Origin: Melanocharis versteri
Taxonomy: Eukaryota; Chordata; Aves; Passeriformes; Melanocharitidae
Assembly: GCA_013397845.1 (NCBI GenBank)
Contig: VZTG01001876.1
Span: 846,895-910,894, forward strand
Reading direction: 5' to 3'
Length of the DNA: 64,000 bases
Shown in pieces: positions 1-13,830 of this stretch; positions within the stretch are counted from its first letter, which is position 1; every line of letters begins with the position of its first letter. Both the position numbers and the translations under genes were made by a program. Under the pieces are notes generated by a model. It did not search any database. It was not told the origin of the DNA and saw nothing but the letters and a program-made list of their open reading frames with translations.

Positions 1-280
1 AACTTAATTAGTTGCCATTAAATCTTACAGTTAATTGTTCCCTATTTATTTTCTCTGAAACAAGTCACTTAGTATCATGAGACCCTGCTACAACTCTCTA
101 CTGCCTGCTTTAGTTTTAGCTAGCCTGAATAATTCTGTATCATTTACTAACTTCATCACCTCACTCTTCAGTCCCTTCCCAGTTCATTTAATGAACTGTA
201 TGAGTCAGTACAGCTCCTCATATGGGCCTTACTGGTAACCTCTTTCAAATGAACAAGCCAACTATATATTCTTACCCTTT
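1..280. other. AT-rich intergenic sequence
   Basis: No open frame, RNA gene or repeat family is recognisable. The sequence is AT-rich, like the rest of the first 5 kb. Confidence 0.5.
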
Positions 281-345
281 TTCTTATTCTTATTTATTTC
301 TTATTTCTTATTTCTTATTTCTTATTCTTACTCTTTATTTTCTAA
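281..345. repeat. TTTCTTA-type simple repeat
   Basis: The stretch is built from degenerate copies of TTATTTC/TTCTTAT in tandem, with the cleanest run at 293-330. It is a pyrimidine-rich microsatellite with no coding potential. Confidence 0.85.
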
Positions 346-699
346 AAAATTAATAATCTATGTGACCACTCCTATGACAGCTTAGTTCCTTTAAGCATCT
401 CTGTTAAAAAATATCAAATGCTTGCTGATAAAATCACTGTATCAATTGAACCCATGCTACTTACAAGTTCAGTGACTGGATCAAACAACTGAAATAGATT
501 TATGAGATAATACTTTTCCTCTAGCAGGCTTTACTCTCCTCTTCAAGTCTTTCCTAGATATATCATATTTATCCATATGTGCACTCTGTTCTTTTTAGAT
601 TTTCGACTGTATTATCACCTTGTATTTCTCTCGTGCTTGTGCTGATTTAAGCAATATATCATGCACCACAGGTCAGTCGTAGCCTTCACAGTGAGCTCC

Positions 700-2150
700 T
701 CTGGACCATTTAGGTAAATACCACATGGTCCTGACTAACAATTATTGTGTGGTTTGCATTTTTGTCTAGGCACAAAAGTCCTTGTATCAACACTACAGTT
801 TGAGATAAATCTTTGAACACTTCCGCTGTAAAGGACAGTCCTGGTATGGAAAACTCCATAAACTTCTCTGCAGCAAACAGTGAAGCCTTGGCACCAACAT
901 TAGGTTTTACACATAGATCATTTTTCAGGCTCACCGATTCTCTGGCATGTGTCCTGCTTTTGATGTTTGAAAGGTCTATTATTAGTTTTTTAATACCTTT
1001 GGTAAATTGCGGGCTTTGTGTTGGCCTTCCTTTATGTTTATCTTGCCAATGTTTATGAGTTCTACTATTTTCCTCTTAAAAATATTTCTTCTATTTTCCT
1101 TTTTCCTCCCCCAGTTCTGAAGAATGCAATATCACACCTGATAGCTTTTGTTGTTGTTGTTATTTTTTCAGCTGCATTGGTTTCTTTGTTTACTGACTGA
1201 AAATTTTTAACTGGTAGAAAGTATTTAGTCTTCTAACATAGTGCCCCTAAACCTTTTTTTTGCCCTCATTCTCCCAAGTGTTAACTTACTCTGTTAGTTA
1301 CTCCACCTGATTAGCTTTGCCTTATCTTTCACTGGCTTTTCTGAGATTCAGTGCCAAGGGTCTGCATTTCAGAATATTTCTGAATTAACACATTGTGAAC
1401 CAGCTCCTGCTCACTCATCAGGCCTAATCCAAGAGCTTCACTTCTTTGGATCTATCATTATTTTTTTCGAATTGTTACTATTTTCATTATTTATAATTTA
1501 GATCAGCCTCTTCTTGTGGGATATTTATCTCATCTGTGGTAGGGTGACTGAAATTTCCAGTTACTATAGCATTTTTGCCCTGACTGCTTCCCATACCTCC
1601 AAGAGTCAGTTGGAGTTTCTAGGATTCTGAATGTGTTTTTTTTCTACAACCTAAGCTCTCTCCAGGTGCTACAGAGCACAAGCTGTCCACTCCTGTCTAG
1701 TGTATTTTCTTGCTTATTATATTGAGCAAAGCTTGAGGAAGAGAAGCTCTTCAGCTGTGTCTCCAAATACAGTAGCAACCTTATTCATTCCATGGATTCT
1801 GGTATCCTGCTTTTAACAACGTGCAATTCAGGACCCCAGACAAAGGAGAGGCCCTGTGTAGTAGTTCAAATGGAAGAATTCTTCTTTAAGATCTCCATAT
1901 ACTGCAACATAATCAGAGCCAAATTATTGTCGATTTCTACATCAGTACTGGAACTGGTGAATTTTTCAATATCTTTGTGCTAGAATAGGTTTTCTGAATA
2001 TATCCAAGAAACATTCCAAAGCAGATTATAGCAATCTTAAAGAAGGTCATCTTTGGATACAAGACTCTTGGCAATGGACCTTTAAGCTTAAAAATAGCAA
2101 CCTACAAGTCTTAAATGATTGTTTCTTTTTGCATCTGAACCTTGAAGCTG
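700..2150 (-). other. Possible decayed coding remnant, family unknown
   Basis: Read on the minus strand, several pieces look protein-like rather than random. One is a 74-codon open stretch at 710-934 that stays open upstream to about 960. Others lie near 1340-1440, 1490-1620 and 1720-1960. They are in different frames and are separated by stops, as in a dead retrocopy or an old transposon coding region. I cannot assign any of them to a family. Chance open frames in AT-rich DNA are a real alternative. Confidence 0.2.
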
Positions 2151-5100
2151 TGGTAAGGTTTCATGTTAGATTTATAAAAAGAGGGCACGTCCTTTGACAA
2201 GATTATCAGTCATAGATATCTCACACCTTGAGTAACTTTGTGTGAGGAGTGAACAGCATTGACTCATGCACTTCTTGGCACAGTACAGCTCCCCATCTCA
2301 GTGTCATAGTTAGAGATGAGGAGAGAAAATTCAAAATATCTAAAAACACAAACTTAGGGAAGTGAGGAGAGAAATATTTAAAGACACTATTTCTGAAAGA
2401 TAATAGAAGGGAAGTTTCCTCACATATGTGGATCTAAAAGACTACAGATCTAAATGGGGAAAATCAAACAAAAGTGTTTTATTAACTGTTAAATTGAAAG
2501 CAAATGGACCATCTTAAGGAATTATTTTTACCATATGGTACCAGCTGTAATATTATATTCTTCCTTCTCCCCTCTCTGCATATAGTAAGCCATATCTAGC
2601 TCTTCAATTTTTAATCTTGTTTAATACCAGAAAGAAGTAAATGCCAAAATGGCCTATTTCTATTGATGTCATTCATTCCCAGTAAGTTCAGTTTTCATTT
2701 CAGGTACACAGCGATGATTGCACATCTCTTTTCTGTGGTTGTTTTACACAGTTCCTGGAATGCATCTGCACAGATTCTGCAGTGAAAAAGGGAGTGTGCA
2801 CAGTGCTAAATTATGAAAGAGGGAGTGACATAAAATGGTAAAGGATGAGGATGCTAAGATGAAAAAAACAGACTAGTTGACCAATAAATGGACTTTTTTT
2901 TTTTTTTACTTCTGTTCATATCCAGTAAAATAACTTAGTCCCGGGCCTAATATCACAGATTGGGATTATTCTGAGACTCATCCTGAGTTGCATTGCTTTG
3001 GGAAATCTTTATAATGTCATGTCTTCTCTGTTATCTGCAGCAGTATTTCACGCACAGATGTACTCCCTCTTCACATATGACAGTGCTATGCTATTCCCAA
3101 TCCTGATACCTCAGAAAAAAAACCTTTATTTTTTCCTGTGAAGAAAGTGCGCTCCTTCCCTGTGTTTTAATCAGCCTGTACAATTTGTCTTTTATGTTCA
3201 TATCAAAAGTCTCTCAATTTACACTCCAAAACCAAATGGGTGGTTTGAGACAGTATTTTTTGATCAGCAGCTCTTATTACTGTAGGTGAAGCTGAGTGAT
3301 AGGTTAAAGAGGACATAAAGGCACCAAATTCTGTAGCCTTCAGTAGCTGTGTTAGCTTGTGTTGAAGTTGATGGCTCCAAGTGCCACAAGGTAGACTGAG
3401 CTGCAGAACTTGAGTGCAAATATTTCTTCCTTGTACCTTTGCCAAGAGATCCAGCTCCCCTCAAGATTGGAGGAAGCAGCTATGATATAACACAGTGGAT
3501 GATTAGGGATTGTTGTTCTGAACAGGAGCTAAGTCTCCAGGTATCGTGACTGTTGAGGGTTGAGTACAAAGCTGTTATACTCTGCCCCAACACTGTTTCC
3601 TCTTCTGAGTGTACTCAGAGGTGTATCCTGTGGAAGCAGAGACTTCCCTGCCATCTTAAGCTCTAACTTAGGAATTAAGGTAGGGAAATGCTAGAGAGAT
3701 GAAGTCCCGAGGACTCTGTTGTACTCCTCTCGTGACGACGATCATTTGCCTTTTCTTCCAGCACACTACAGAACGCACTAGAGTGCATCTTGTGTGAGCC
3801 ATCCCAAAGCATGTATGCTGTAAATTTAGAAAACAGCTAGTGTGGAAAGCTGCAAAGGGGACACGTGAAGGTACAGGATCACACTTCCTTATGGGAATTT
3901 TCCAGGTAGCTCAGAGAAGGAATTGGGCTTTGGAAGTGTGAAGCCAAGGAAGAATTAACCAAAAAATTCTGCAGTATTTCCAGTAACCGAGGACAGCAGA
4001 GAGCCATCCAGCACAGCAGAAATGTCACAGACCAGATAGCTAGTGTCATTCTGGTCAGGAGAGAAGAGGTTGCCTTCCTGGAACCAAGGGCAAGCAGGCA
4101 GACATCTGAGCAGGTGACAAGCTCTTGGTGAGCAGACTTGATGTCTGAGAGGCTGCCTCATCTGCATGGGTTTGTTTTCTTTTCTTTTAAGCTTTTATTT
4201 ATAAATATTTTTAAATTTATCATCTACTCAAAATGTTATAAGCGCTTTGATTTTCACTTTATCTTGGCCTGGATTAATAGGGATTTAGAGAGAGATGAAT
4301 AACAAATAATTCCTTAAGCAGGGAGCACTAGACAACAGCTATACATATCTGTTAGAAGAGCACTGGTCTGAGAAGCACAAATGGATTCAGAGACAGACCT
4401 GGTCCTCAGATTAAGGGAGAGATGACACTTATTTTTTTGTTTGGATTGTATGTTGTAGCTTGCACGAATAATTTTCACCCCTCTGTACTGTTAGTAAAAT
4501 GTAGGTTTCCTTTAAAAAGCTGTACTTGGCTTATGCCCACATTCAGAATCTTTTCTGTGTGGTGCCACAGAAGATTGCCAGGCACTCTGAGCCTAGCTTG
4601 AGACACAGCTACAGCATCTGCTGTAGGAGGTGGGTCTCTACTGCATTTTCAGGAAGGATGTACTCAGACTGGTAACAGTCTAGCTACGACAGGCTGGCAG
4701 GCACTTAGGATGCCAAATGCACTTCAGAAACATGGTAATTAAACCCACGCCGTGCCCTCTCCTGCTGTTAGGAGAATGGCTCTGGACTGCTTTCTGTGTA
4801 GTCACTGCTAGCTTGATACCAACAACTGAGCCAGATTGTTTAAATCTAGTTCAAGTATCTGTGCATAACACAGCAATGCAAAAGTATCCAGGAACTCTCA
4901 TTACATTGAACAGACAAGCTATTTTATATTTTTAGTGGAAAGAAAAGAAACAACAACCCCGCAGTCTAAAAAATATTTACATAGGACATTGCAATTATTG
5001 TTCAGAATTAATGAGTTTTATCCCCTCCTTTTGGCTTAAAGAACACAAAATCCCAATGAAAGGAAACAGATGTAGTTGTTTTAAGCATTTCCAAAGGAAA

Positions 5101-5560
5101 CTGCAGTAAAGTCTGAAACATCACTGTATAAAAGCCTTGTGTGTCATGGAGATGTTCTGATATTGTTTTCATTTGCCAGCTGTGTGTAAAGAGCGAGTTA
5201 TGTCTGTGGCCAATAGATCTTCCCACATCAGAGCAGTAACAACAACAAAGCAACGGAAATATTAGGAAAACGCTAACTTTACCTTCAAATATGCTTGATT
5301 TTCCTAAACAAGAAACGTGGATTAGGAATCAGTTCAAAGAAAAATGGCCAGAATTTACAGCGCTCTACTGAAAAAGACAATAAAAGGAAGAAAGAGCACT
5401 AATAAAATGAAACAGTCTAAAGGGAGTTTGGCCAACAAATAAGATATCAGAATGTTACCTCCTGGCTCTCCTTGTTACCTCTTGCTTGTCGGTCTCTACC
5501 CTCCAAGAAAAATACCAGTGCTTTCAGTTGATCTGAAGAGATACGGCATAATAAACTAGC
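2151..5560. other. Intergenic, no gene recognised
   Basis: This stretch holds short open frames on both strands, none above 81 codons and none resembling a known protein. A 14-base T run lies near 2895. No CR1, LTR or RNA gene was recognised. Confidence 0.5.
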
Positions 5561-5735
5561 TAAGAATTTCTGGGACTGCAAATCAGGTGATTCAAGTCCA
5601 GCTCCTGCCTCTGCCTTCCATTGGTGTTAAATGTTACTATCTGCGTTATGGTAACACCTAGAAAACTCAGTGTAGCAGACGTTTCTCCAGCAGACCCATA
5701 AAACTACAGTCCTCACCCTGGAAACACCTGCAGCC
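5560..5735 (+). repeat. Ancient amniote repeat remnant (MIR/L3-CR1-like)
   Basis: The order of short blocks resembles the conserved core of old amniote interspersed repeats: a segment ending in CCAGCTCCTGCCTCTGCC near 5598-5615, then GTTATGGTAACACCTAGAAA near 5645, then a block with ACAGTCCTCACCCTGG. The match is by eye from remembered repeat consensus and is degraded, so both the family and the edges are uncertain. Confidence 0.3.
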
Positions 5736-6096
5736 TGGTGACAGAAGCTTCCTGTGCTTTGGTCTTTCTATCAGTCAAATGGGGGAACTTCTGTTCGACC
5801 AGGATGTCTGTATGACTCGACTGTGGGTTTCCGATTGATGTTCTTTTTCACCTACTGACCACTGTGCTGGAAAAACAACTGTTCGAACATGGCAATCTGC
5901 TGATCAAAGGTCTAGTTTTGCATTCAACACTACATGTTACGGAATATATTCAGACCTTACTGCACATGGAGTCCAAGCTATTGAACACGTAGGGGAAAAA
6001 AAATCAAACCAACGCATCCAAGGGATAAAACTTATAAATATTCTTTTGAATCACACGATTGTGTGATAGGAGGACACTTTAAATTACTGACTGCAC

Positions 6097-6590
6097 TGGT
6101 TTCAGCTGAGATAGTGTTAATTTTCTTCCTAGTAGTTGGTACAGTGCCGTGTTTTGGATTTAGTACGAGAATAATGTTGATAACACACTGATGTTCTGGT
6201 TGCTGTTAAGAAGTGCTTACCCTAAATCAAGGTCTTTTCAGTGTCTCATGCTCTGCCAGTGAAGCAGGTGCACAAGAAGCTGGCGGGGGAACCAAACTGG
6301 CCAAAGGAAAATTCTATACCATAGAATGTCCTGCTTAGTGTATAAACTGGGGGAAGTTGGCTGGGGGCTGCTGCTCAGGGACATACTGGATATCAGTCAG
6401 CAGGTGGTGAGCAGCTGTATTGTGCATCACTTGTTTTGCTTGGATTTCATTCCCCCCTCTTTCTCTACCCTTACAATTGTTATTATTTATTTTGTTTGAA
6501 TTATTAAACTGCTCTTATCTCAACCCATGAGATTTATATTTTCTTTCTGATTCTTCTCCCCACTGGCTGGGGTTAAACTAAACTATGACA
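6097..6590 (+). mobile_element. Solo LTR of an avian endogenous retrovirus
   Basis: The element opens with TGGTTTCAGCTGAGATAG and closes with GGGGTTAAACTAAACTATGACA, giving TG...CA ends. Inside are TATAAACT at 6341-6348, placed as an LTR TATA box, and ATTAAA at 6502-6507, placed as the R-region poly(A) signal followed by a TCTTATCTCAACCC segment. This layout matches a family of LTRs common in Neoaves, of ERV-L or ERV-K type; I cannot settle which. No primer-binding site, internal coding sequence or second LTR is nearby, so it is a solo LTR left by recombination. Flanking hexamers (CTGCAC before, CTGATG after) match at only three of six positions, so no clear target-site duplication survives. 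Confidence 0.75.
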
Positions 6591-9500
6591 CTGATGTTTT
6601 CAACTGGGAATGCAGTGGAGGTGACAAAATATCTTCTGTGAACTAAAAAAATATAATGCACAACTAATATAAAAAAATTGATAAGATCTGCAGTGGAAAA
6701 GACGATGGTTCCTGGTGAAAATCCTGTCTTTGGTTTGTGGTTTTTTAATGTATTTCTCTGACAGTGTCTTTCCTCAGTTAGTTGAAATGTTGACACTGAT
6801 AGCCACTTTAGTATCTTAATTTCTCTCTATGTTTATTCTTGTCACCTTTTGCATTTCAAAGCATTATCCTTCAATTTCCAAGAACTATAGTATTGTCCTG
6901 ACAGCTTCCAGTTAAACGGTGAGACTTTAAAAAGCCCTTAACCCTAAAAACCTAAACAAAATTTTTAAAAGCCCTAGTACCCTAATGAAAGAGTATACAG
7001 GAATAAACTTCTGGTGACCCAACAGAAAGAAAATATCAGAGAACAATAAACCTTTCAGGAGAAAATATTTCAGCAAGTACATATCCTGTTCGGTGAATAC
7101 CATCTACAGTGTTAATGAAATACAGGAAGGCTGTCAGAGCTCACTTGCTGGACAAAAGTTCTAGAAAAGGGAACTTTTATTTTTCCACCAACAGAGGATC
7201 CTGTTTTCCATAGAGTCAAGAAAACATGGGTCAGTTTACCAACAAGGGCCTCCTCCCTGCACCCAGGAGCCACGGGGAGATATTCTACACAAGAGCAGTT
7301 ACACAAACCAAAACCCAAAAGCGGATTTGCGGTAGCTTGTCCCATATCTGCACAATGTTTGCCATCCTCCACCTGTTCTGCTGTGCTGAAATTCATCCAT
7401 CATCAAGGCCTCTGGTCCCACTTCAAGGATGTACAGCTGAAAACAAGACACTGATGACTGAAGCTGCAGGTAGCAGAGGCTAGGAGTAATGAGCCTCTGC
7501 AGAAAGGCTCCTCACAGCCCTGTTTTGACAATGTGTGTGTGTGTTTTTTTGGAAGGGTGAGGATGCCAGAATACAGATAGAGAACAAAGGTACAGATATG
7601 AGTCGTCCTATATCCAAGGTCAAATTTTTTCAAAACCCTATAATATACAGGGGTCATCCTGTATTCGTGATCATATTTGGCAATAAAAGCAACATTTATT
7701 TAGTTATTTCCCTTTTCGACTGTTAATTTCAATTCTAGACCAAGCTCCAACACATCTTGTATTTAGTATCTGCAACTTACATGTCAAGTACATGTCACCT
7801 TAACATAAGTTTTTTATTATCTTTTACCTGTAGCTTGCAATTCTGTATTTGGATCTATACCTGTATGTTTTCAACAGCGTTACCACACAGTTGTACCCTA
7901 CAAAGACATCAGAAGATTCACCTCTACAACCAGCTCCACCTTTCCCATTTTAACCTTTTATATCTCGAGTACAGCAGGCTTCCTCCCAGCCCAGGTCATA
8001 TGATACTATTCTGGTGATTTGCAATCTAATTAGGATGCACAATTCCAGCTTAACAGCATCAAAAAACTGCTATGCTTCTGTGGAGTTATCAGCAGAAGCT
8101 CTGCAGAGCTGAGAACTTGCTTCTTGAAGAAGGCAATTAATTTTCAAATTAGTAACTTGTACACATATTTTCTCCTTCCTCCCACCAGTTTTAATTGAAC
8201 AAAGTGTTTGAAAGGAACTCCAGAGTAAGAAACTTGTTCAGTTAAGACACTAGAGCCGAGTTCTTTCCCTACTGTGGACTTCCCAGGAGAAATCTGGCAA
8301 ACCTTGTAAACATCTCCCTTCACTCTCACTAAAATTTAGGAAGTGAGAAGGCTATAGTGAGAATAAATCAACTAACAACTGCTCCTAGGAATCATGGGAT
8401 TGAAACCACATAAATTCACAGAAAGCTAAAAATCTGGAGGCTGGAAAAGAGTGAGTAGACGATAACAAGAGACAGTGTCTTACTACCGTCCCACCAATGT
8501 GCCTTATTAGTATGGATTACAGGAAAACATTCAAAAATAATAGGATAATTTGTCCCCAGGCCCATTAAATTCTTGGCCCCTGTTTTGTAGAAGTGTCCAG
8601 GGAGCCCATGTCCATTTTTTTTCCTTTTTTTCTTTTGATGGAAAATGTTCCTTAGGATGAATAACCTTAAGACAAGCTATGAACTTCACACAGGCCACAA
8701 ATAATCCTGCAAGCTGAAACATCTTGATCTTCACCATTTTGGTCTAAAGTCACCTGGAGACTGTTCCCTTGTCTGAAGTCTTTGATCAGTCTTATTTATC
8801 TGACATAAATTTGTAAGCAGACTCTGAGATTAATTGAAAACAGAGAGATGTTCCAACAAAGACCTTGGAGGGATGACCCAGAATCCACACAGAAATAAGA
8901 CATTAGAAACCTGCCCTCCTAAATATGGACCAATGCATGAGCTGGGCTGGGGAAAGAACTGAATGGTTCTGTTTGGCTAGGCACAAGTACAGTCTGTATA
9001 TTGAAACTACGAGTTATATAAGGCAAACAAGAGGGGCAGAACCCTGTTCTGCATGTTCTCATAAGCCCCAAAGAATAGATTCTAGTAAATCAAGGGGTAT
9101 GGGCTTTTTCTAGCATAATGATAACAGCACTCTCTTCCAGTGCTTTTTAATGAGCTTAACAAGCCTTCAAGTTTTATCTTTTTAGCATCCAAATTTAACC
9201 TCCTATCAAGTTTACTTAGTTTAAAATGAAGTCTGATCTAATTTCAACCAACTGAATTCCCAGTTGTTATTTACAACAAATAATTCTGACACTATCCTTC
9301 CAGATGCATGTTATAGGCCAGAAAAGAATATATATGGCAGTCTGTCATACTCTGATCCTATATCTCATTTCCCTTTTTGCTTACTAGGCAGACTTCCTTT
9401 TAAAAGAAGGCTGCTGAAAGCATTTTTTAATAGATAGAAAGCAAGTTTCTTTGCCTGTGGCCCTGGAAGAATTTCAGATCTTAGTGGCATAGCTCTGTGA

Positions 9501-12500
9501 AAAGTGTCTTTCTTGTTGCTTGCATTTTCTTCTTCAGTGGTCAGCATTTGCCTGTCAAACACAGCATTGTAAGGGCAGTCAGCTGCCATTCAAAGTAGTG
9601 CTGAATGAAGAGTCCAGCCAAGCTGCAGCTGTACAGGACAGAGCACCAGCACACAGGCAGAGATTTGGGCTTACTGTGTTGATAGACTAGAACTGACATG
9701 GGCCAAGAAGAGAAAACTGTCGTGAGGCAACAGAGAAACATGCTTGCCCTTAAGTGACTTTCCTCATATAGAAGACAGGTCTAAAAGACTGTTTCCTTTT
9801 CATTTTCATTTTTCTTATCTTATTGTACTGTTCTTTTGAAAGACGGCAAAGCTGTTAATGTCCTCAAAAATTAAAGCCAAATATCTATACCTTCCAAAAG
9901 CCTCTGAAATTTAACAGATTAGCACTGGGCAGATGCCTGTAAGGAAAACAGTTCGTTGCGCTTTGAACACACCTGCACCTAGTTCCTCACAGAAGGGCAC
10001 AACAGTTGTATGCATGCATACAGCCAGGCACATCCGAGGAACACGGGATCTTGATGTCTGCTTCTAATGTGTACAGGAGGGATATTCATGTAAGAAACCT
10101 GAATGAGGTGCAATCCTTGACCTAAACCTACCTACAGTGGTCAAATTTCAAAGTTGTGCAATAGGTGAGCAAAATGCGGGCACATCGCTTAAACCAAGTC
10201 CTTAAAATGTATGTGTACTTAAGGCTCGTATAAGAAGATTTAAGGAGTGTATAAACCTCCTTTTGGCGTAAAAGTCATTTCACATCTGGAGAGACCAGAA
10301 TATGTGACTCAATCTGTTCACAGCTACAAGGGATAAACTGTATATGAAGGCTGTCTTTGAAGATTGAAAGGCTGCTAAGAATGAACTCTTTTTTCATTAT
10401 CTATGCTAAGTATCTCTGTATCAGTATCGTTCCTGAGAAACATATCTATCAATTATTTCAGCTAGAATTCAGCTTTGAGCATGTATACCGATTCCACCAG
10501 GTACTGTCATGATAATACATTCAAGCATTGCCAAGTATAAGCATGTCACACCTATCCTACTCCCAGGACTGTTTAACAGGAAACTAGTAGGTCCATAAAA
10601 TCCCAGCTGTCACAGGCAGGTGAGAAAGGGGAATGCTGTTCAACGTCTCTTCCAGGGGAATCAAACAAAGCTACTAAAATTCCAGGTTCAAAAGAAATCA
10701 AAGAAGGTAATTGCTATTACATCAACTAGATGAGCTGTGGAACACCTCTTCAGAAGATACTGTAGAAGATGAAATTTTAAATGGGTGTGAAGGAAGACTG
10801 GACAAACTCATGTAAGAAAAACCAGCCAAGGCTTATGGAATATAAAAAGTAAATTCTGCTTAGAAAGCCTCAAAAATAAAAGTGTTTGGAAGATAGGAGA
10901 ATACTAGTGGAAGCATTATATATGATTGCCCTGCTACACAATTTTCCAGGTATTTTGGCTACTCTTGAAGAGCAGAAGACTGTAAGAGATGGTTCTATTT
11001 TTTAACCAGGTGTGACCCTTCTTAGCTTCTGATAATCCTCAGCCTCAGATTTGTCAAGCATGACAGACTTCAAAGCAAGCAATCCTTTATTTTATTTTTT
11101 AAGAAAAAAACTAATCAGTCTTTGAGTTACAGTGTAACATTAAAGAATCATTAAAAAGATAAAGGCTTCAAAGATAAATTATAATGCAAAAGCTGTGAGA
11201 TTTTTTCCTGCTTGCTTTATTATAAAGCAATATAAAGGGAGGGGTTTCAGCTAAAAATAAAAAAAGCTCACTGACTGGGTCTCGAGTGCAACTAATTTAA
11301 AAAACTGTAGTGTCAATTGTTCCCACCAAACAAGGAAAATGGGAGAGTAACTGAATAACAGTTTTACTGCTGTTACATGAAAGAAATAGGCATGTATAAT
11401 AATGGCAGATGAAAAATTTTCAAATGGATGTGTGATTTCTGTCTGTGAAGGCAGAGAAGCACAGTAGCCTAATGGAAAGTTGTAGAACCAATATAAATGT
11501 GGCTGCTTGATCTGCTAGAGGCAGCAAAGTCTGTAATATCTTGGACAGTACCTGTGGTGCCTGTATATCACCTGATCAAGCCTTTGCTAGTATAGTCTTT
11601 CTTTTATTTTTCTCCTTAAGAATGTTCCTTCTCAAAAATAGTTCTGCCATTTGTAATGGCTGCCTGCCTAGACTTTCTTCTGATAAACCTGCATTATTTT
11701 TCCCACTACCTGATAAAAGATTCTTCTCTGATTCCCATCCCCACAGGACAGCTGAAGTGAGCAGAAGCTAGTGGTGGCAGAAAATTCATGGTATAGGGTA
11801 ACTATCCTTTAAAAACATTTAGTTAAAGAGGTTTTCTGTCTGTGTTACACCACAAATGCGTTGCTACTTCCCTTCATCTTCCTCTCTGGAGTAACAGAGC
11901 AAGCATCAAATGATGGAATGGAAGAAGGCAATCATTCCTACACTGTTTTCACTGTTTGTCTCTTTTTTTCCCCCAAACTGAGATTAATATGCTGTGGAGA
12001 GATTAGAATGCCAAGATGTTTGTGGTTCATCTAAATGGAAGCAGCAATTGGAGGATCTGCTATATAAATGTGTCTGTGGGCCAGATTTGCTTAGCAAACC
12101 CACAGCTGTACTGCAGTAACACTCATTTTCTTCCTGTCTTCCTGGGCAGTCACATGAAGAAAATATATGGTCTTTTCCATTATGCAGGTACAGCAGTCAA
12201 TCTGGAATGCTTCAGCAGACCTTGCAACAAACATCTGAGAGGGAAAACCTGGTATTGAGCCAACAATTTTCCTGGAAATCCTAATTAAAGAACATATGGC
12301 GATCTGAATTAAGACTTAGCCCAGAACCTTGATCCAAACTTTGCTGAAGCAGGAGGATATTTTCATCCAAATTTAGGTCAGAAGTTTGCAGGTTGTGACC
12401 TGCTTTTGTAATGAGACAAATCCACACATTCGGTGAGCAACAATCTTTTCAGAAATTCCAATTTCAAAGCTTCGGTCAGTGATTGAAGATCCATCATTGC

Positions 12501-13690
12501 CTGGCTACTCTGTTTGTACATGTCTAAGTGTGCCATGAATTATTTTATAACACTGTTTGCTGTAAAGAAATGATAACCCCCCTGTCAAGAACAGCATGTC
12601 TACGACATAAGAAATTAATCTCTTTGTGCTGATTAACTGTACTTTGTAGCACTGATCCCTAAAAGAACTGTTACATGCCCCTTTAGAAATACATTCTGTA
12701 CTGTTTTATCACTGAAGGGAGAAGAAAAAGAAAATATTTAAGATTACTAGTGGCAATTAACAATGTCTACTAAATAAAAATAATTTTTTCAGAAGGAAAA
12801 AATCAATTATGAAATTGTTATCTGGGTTAAAAATTGCATTCCATAAATCCTTTGTAATGTACTTTCCTTCCCAAAGGGTTTATAAATGAATACATCATTT
12901 GCTATGTCAGTGTAGGTTTGTACTTGTTGGCAAAAGAAAAGTCCTTGAAAACAAAAAAGCAAAACTCCCAGTTATAATAAAATCAAACTTTAACCACCAG
13001 CTTGCTGGAGGTGGCCTTAACATGACAGATTTAAACATTAAAGTGAACTAGCATTATAATGGGAATGTGATGGGCTTGACAACTGGTATTGCTTACCAGA
13101 GGCACTCACGTGTAATTTAGTGTACAGCTGAACTGAGATAATTAAGTCCTAAAGGATTAATCCAAGAATCTTGTACAATTCTTCATCCTACTGGCGTAAC
13201 TTTACCTTTGATTTCTGATTTGGTAATGAACTTGTCCTTTTCGTGGATTCTTCCAGACAGTTTGATCTTGTGGTTTCTGTCAATAGGCCACCTTCGTTAT
13301 TCCTAGCAGCTTGGATTTACATAATCTGATTTTTAACATCTACATTACTCTCTGGAAGTCTCTGTTGAACAACAAATGAGATGGTGCATCTGTAAGGTAG
13401 CTGAGCTACAACTGGGTTCAGGAACTGCCTAACAGAAAAACACTCCTACCATGGGATCTCCAGTGAGATGCTCATATTTGAGCAGGAAGAATCCGACTTA
13501 GTGCCTTTATTCTTCACATACAGTGTTTTTCTTTTGATGGTAATAAACGTTGGAACAAAACTCCTTACCTTATGTTGACAGTCTTGTATGAGGGGAGGGA
13601 ACAAGCCCATGACATCTCCCAGGTAAAGTCCAGAGCAGCACTCTGGCCCCAGGAAAGCCACACTCCTTCACAGGTGAGCATCCATAGGCA
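6591..13690. other. Intergenic, no gene recognised
   Basis: This is about 7.1 kb of AT-rich DNA. Open frames are all short (86 codons or fewer past the first 0.8 kb) and look random on both strands, with no recognisable exon. A short perfect stem (ATCACAC/GTGTGAT) lies just upstream of the LTR near 6053-6070. No tRNA, CR1 or CpG island was seen. Confidence 0.5.
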
Positions 13691-13691
13691 G

Positions 13692-13830
13692 ACAAGGAAT
13701 CTGTGGCAACCTGTTCCAGTGCCTCAACAACCTCAAAGTGAAAAGTTTCTTCCTTATCTCTAATCTAACCTACTCTCTTTCAGTTTGAATCCTTGTTATT
13801 ACTGTCATTGGTCGTCATCACCCACACTGT
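13692..13830 (-). mobile_element. CR1 LINE fragment
   Basis: The plus strand reads CCTGTTCCAGTGCCTCAACA, then AAGTTTCTTCCTTATCTCTA and a segment ending CTCTTTCAGTTTGAATCC. This is the reverse complement of the last part of the avian CR1 ORF2 and 3' region. The same blocks occur in the longer CR1 at 14992-15690. Both ends are truncated and no 3' terminal repeat is present. Confidence 0.75.

Noticed and set aside
6930..6960. A CCCTTAACCCTAAAAACCTA stretch resembling telomeric repeat.
   Set aside because: Only about one and a half units match; this is too little for an interstitial telomere array.
11455..11500. A CACAGTAGCCTAATGGAAAG segment resembling the head of a tRNA-derived SINE.
   Set aside because: The match is a dozen bases at most, without A and B boxes or a tail.
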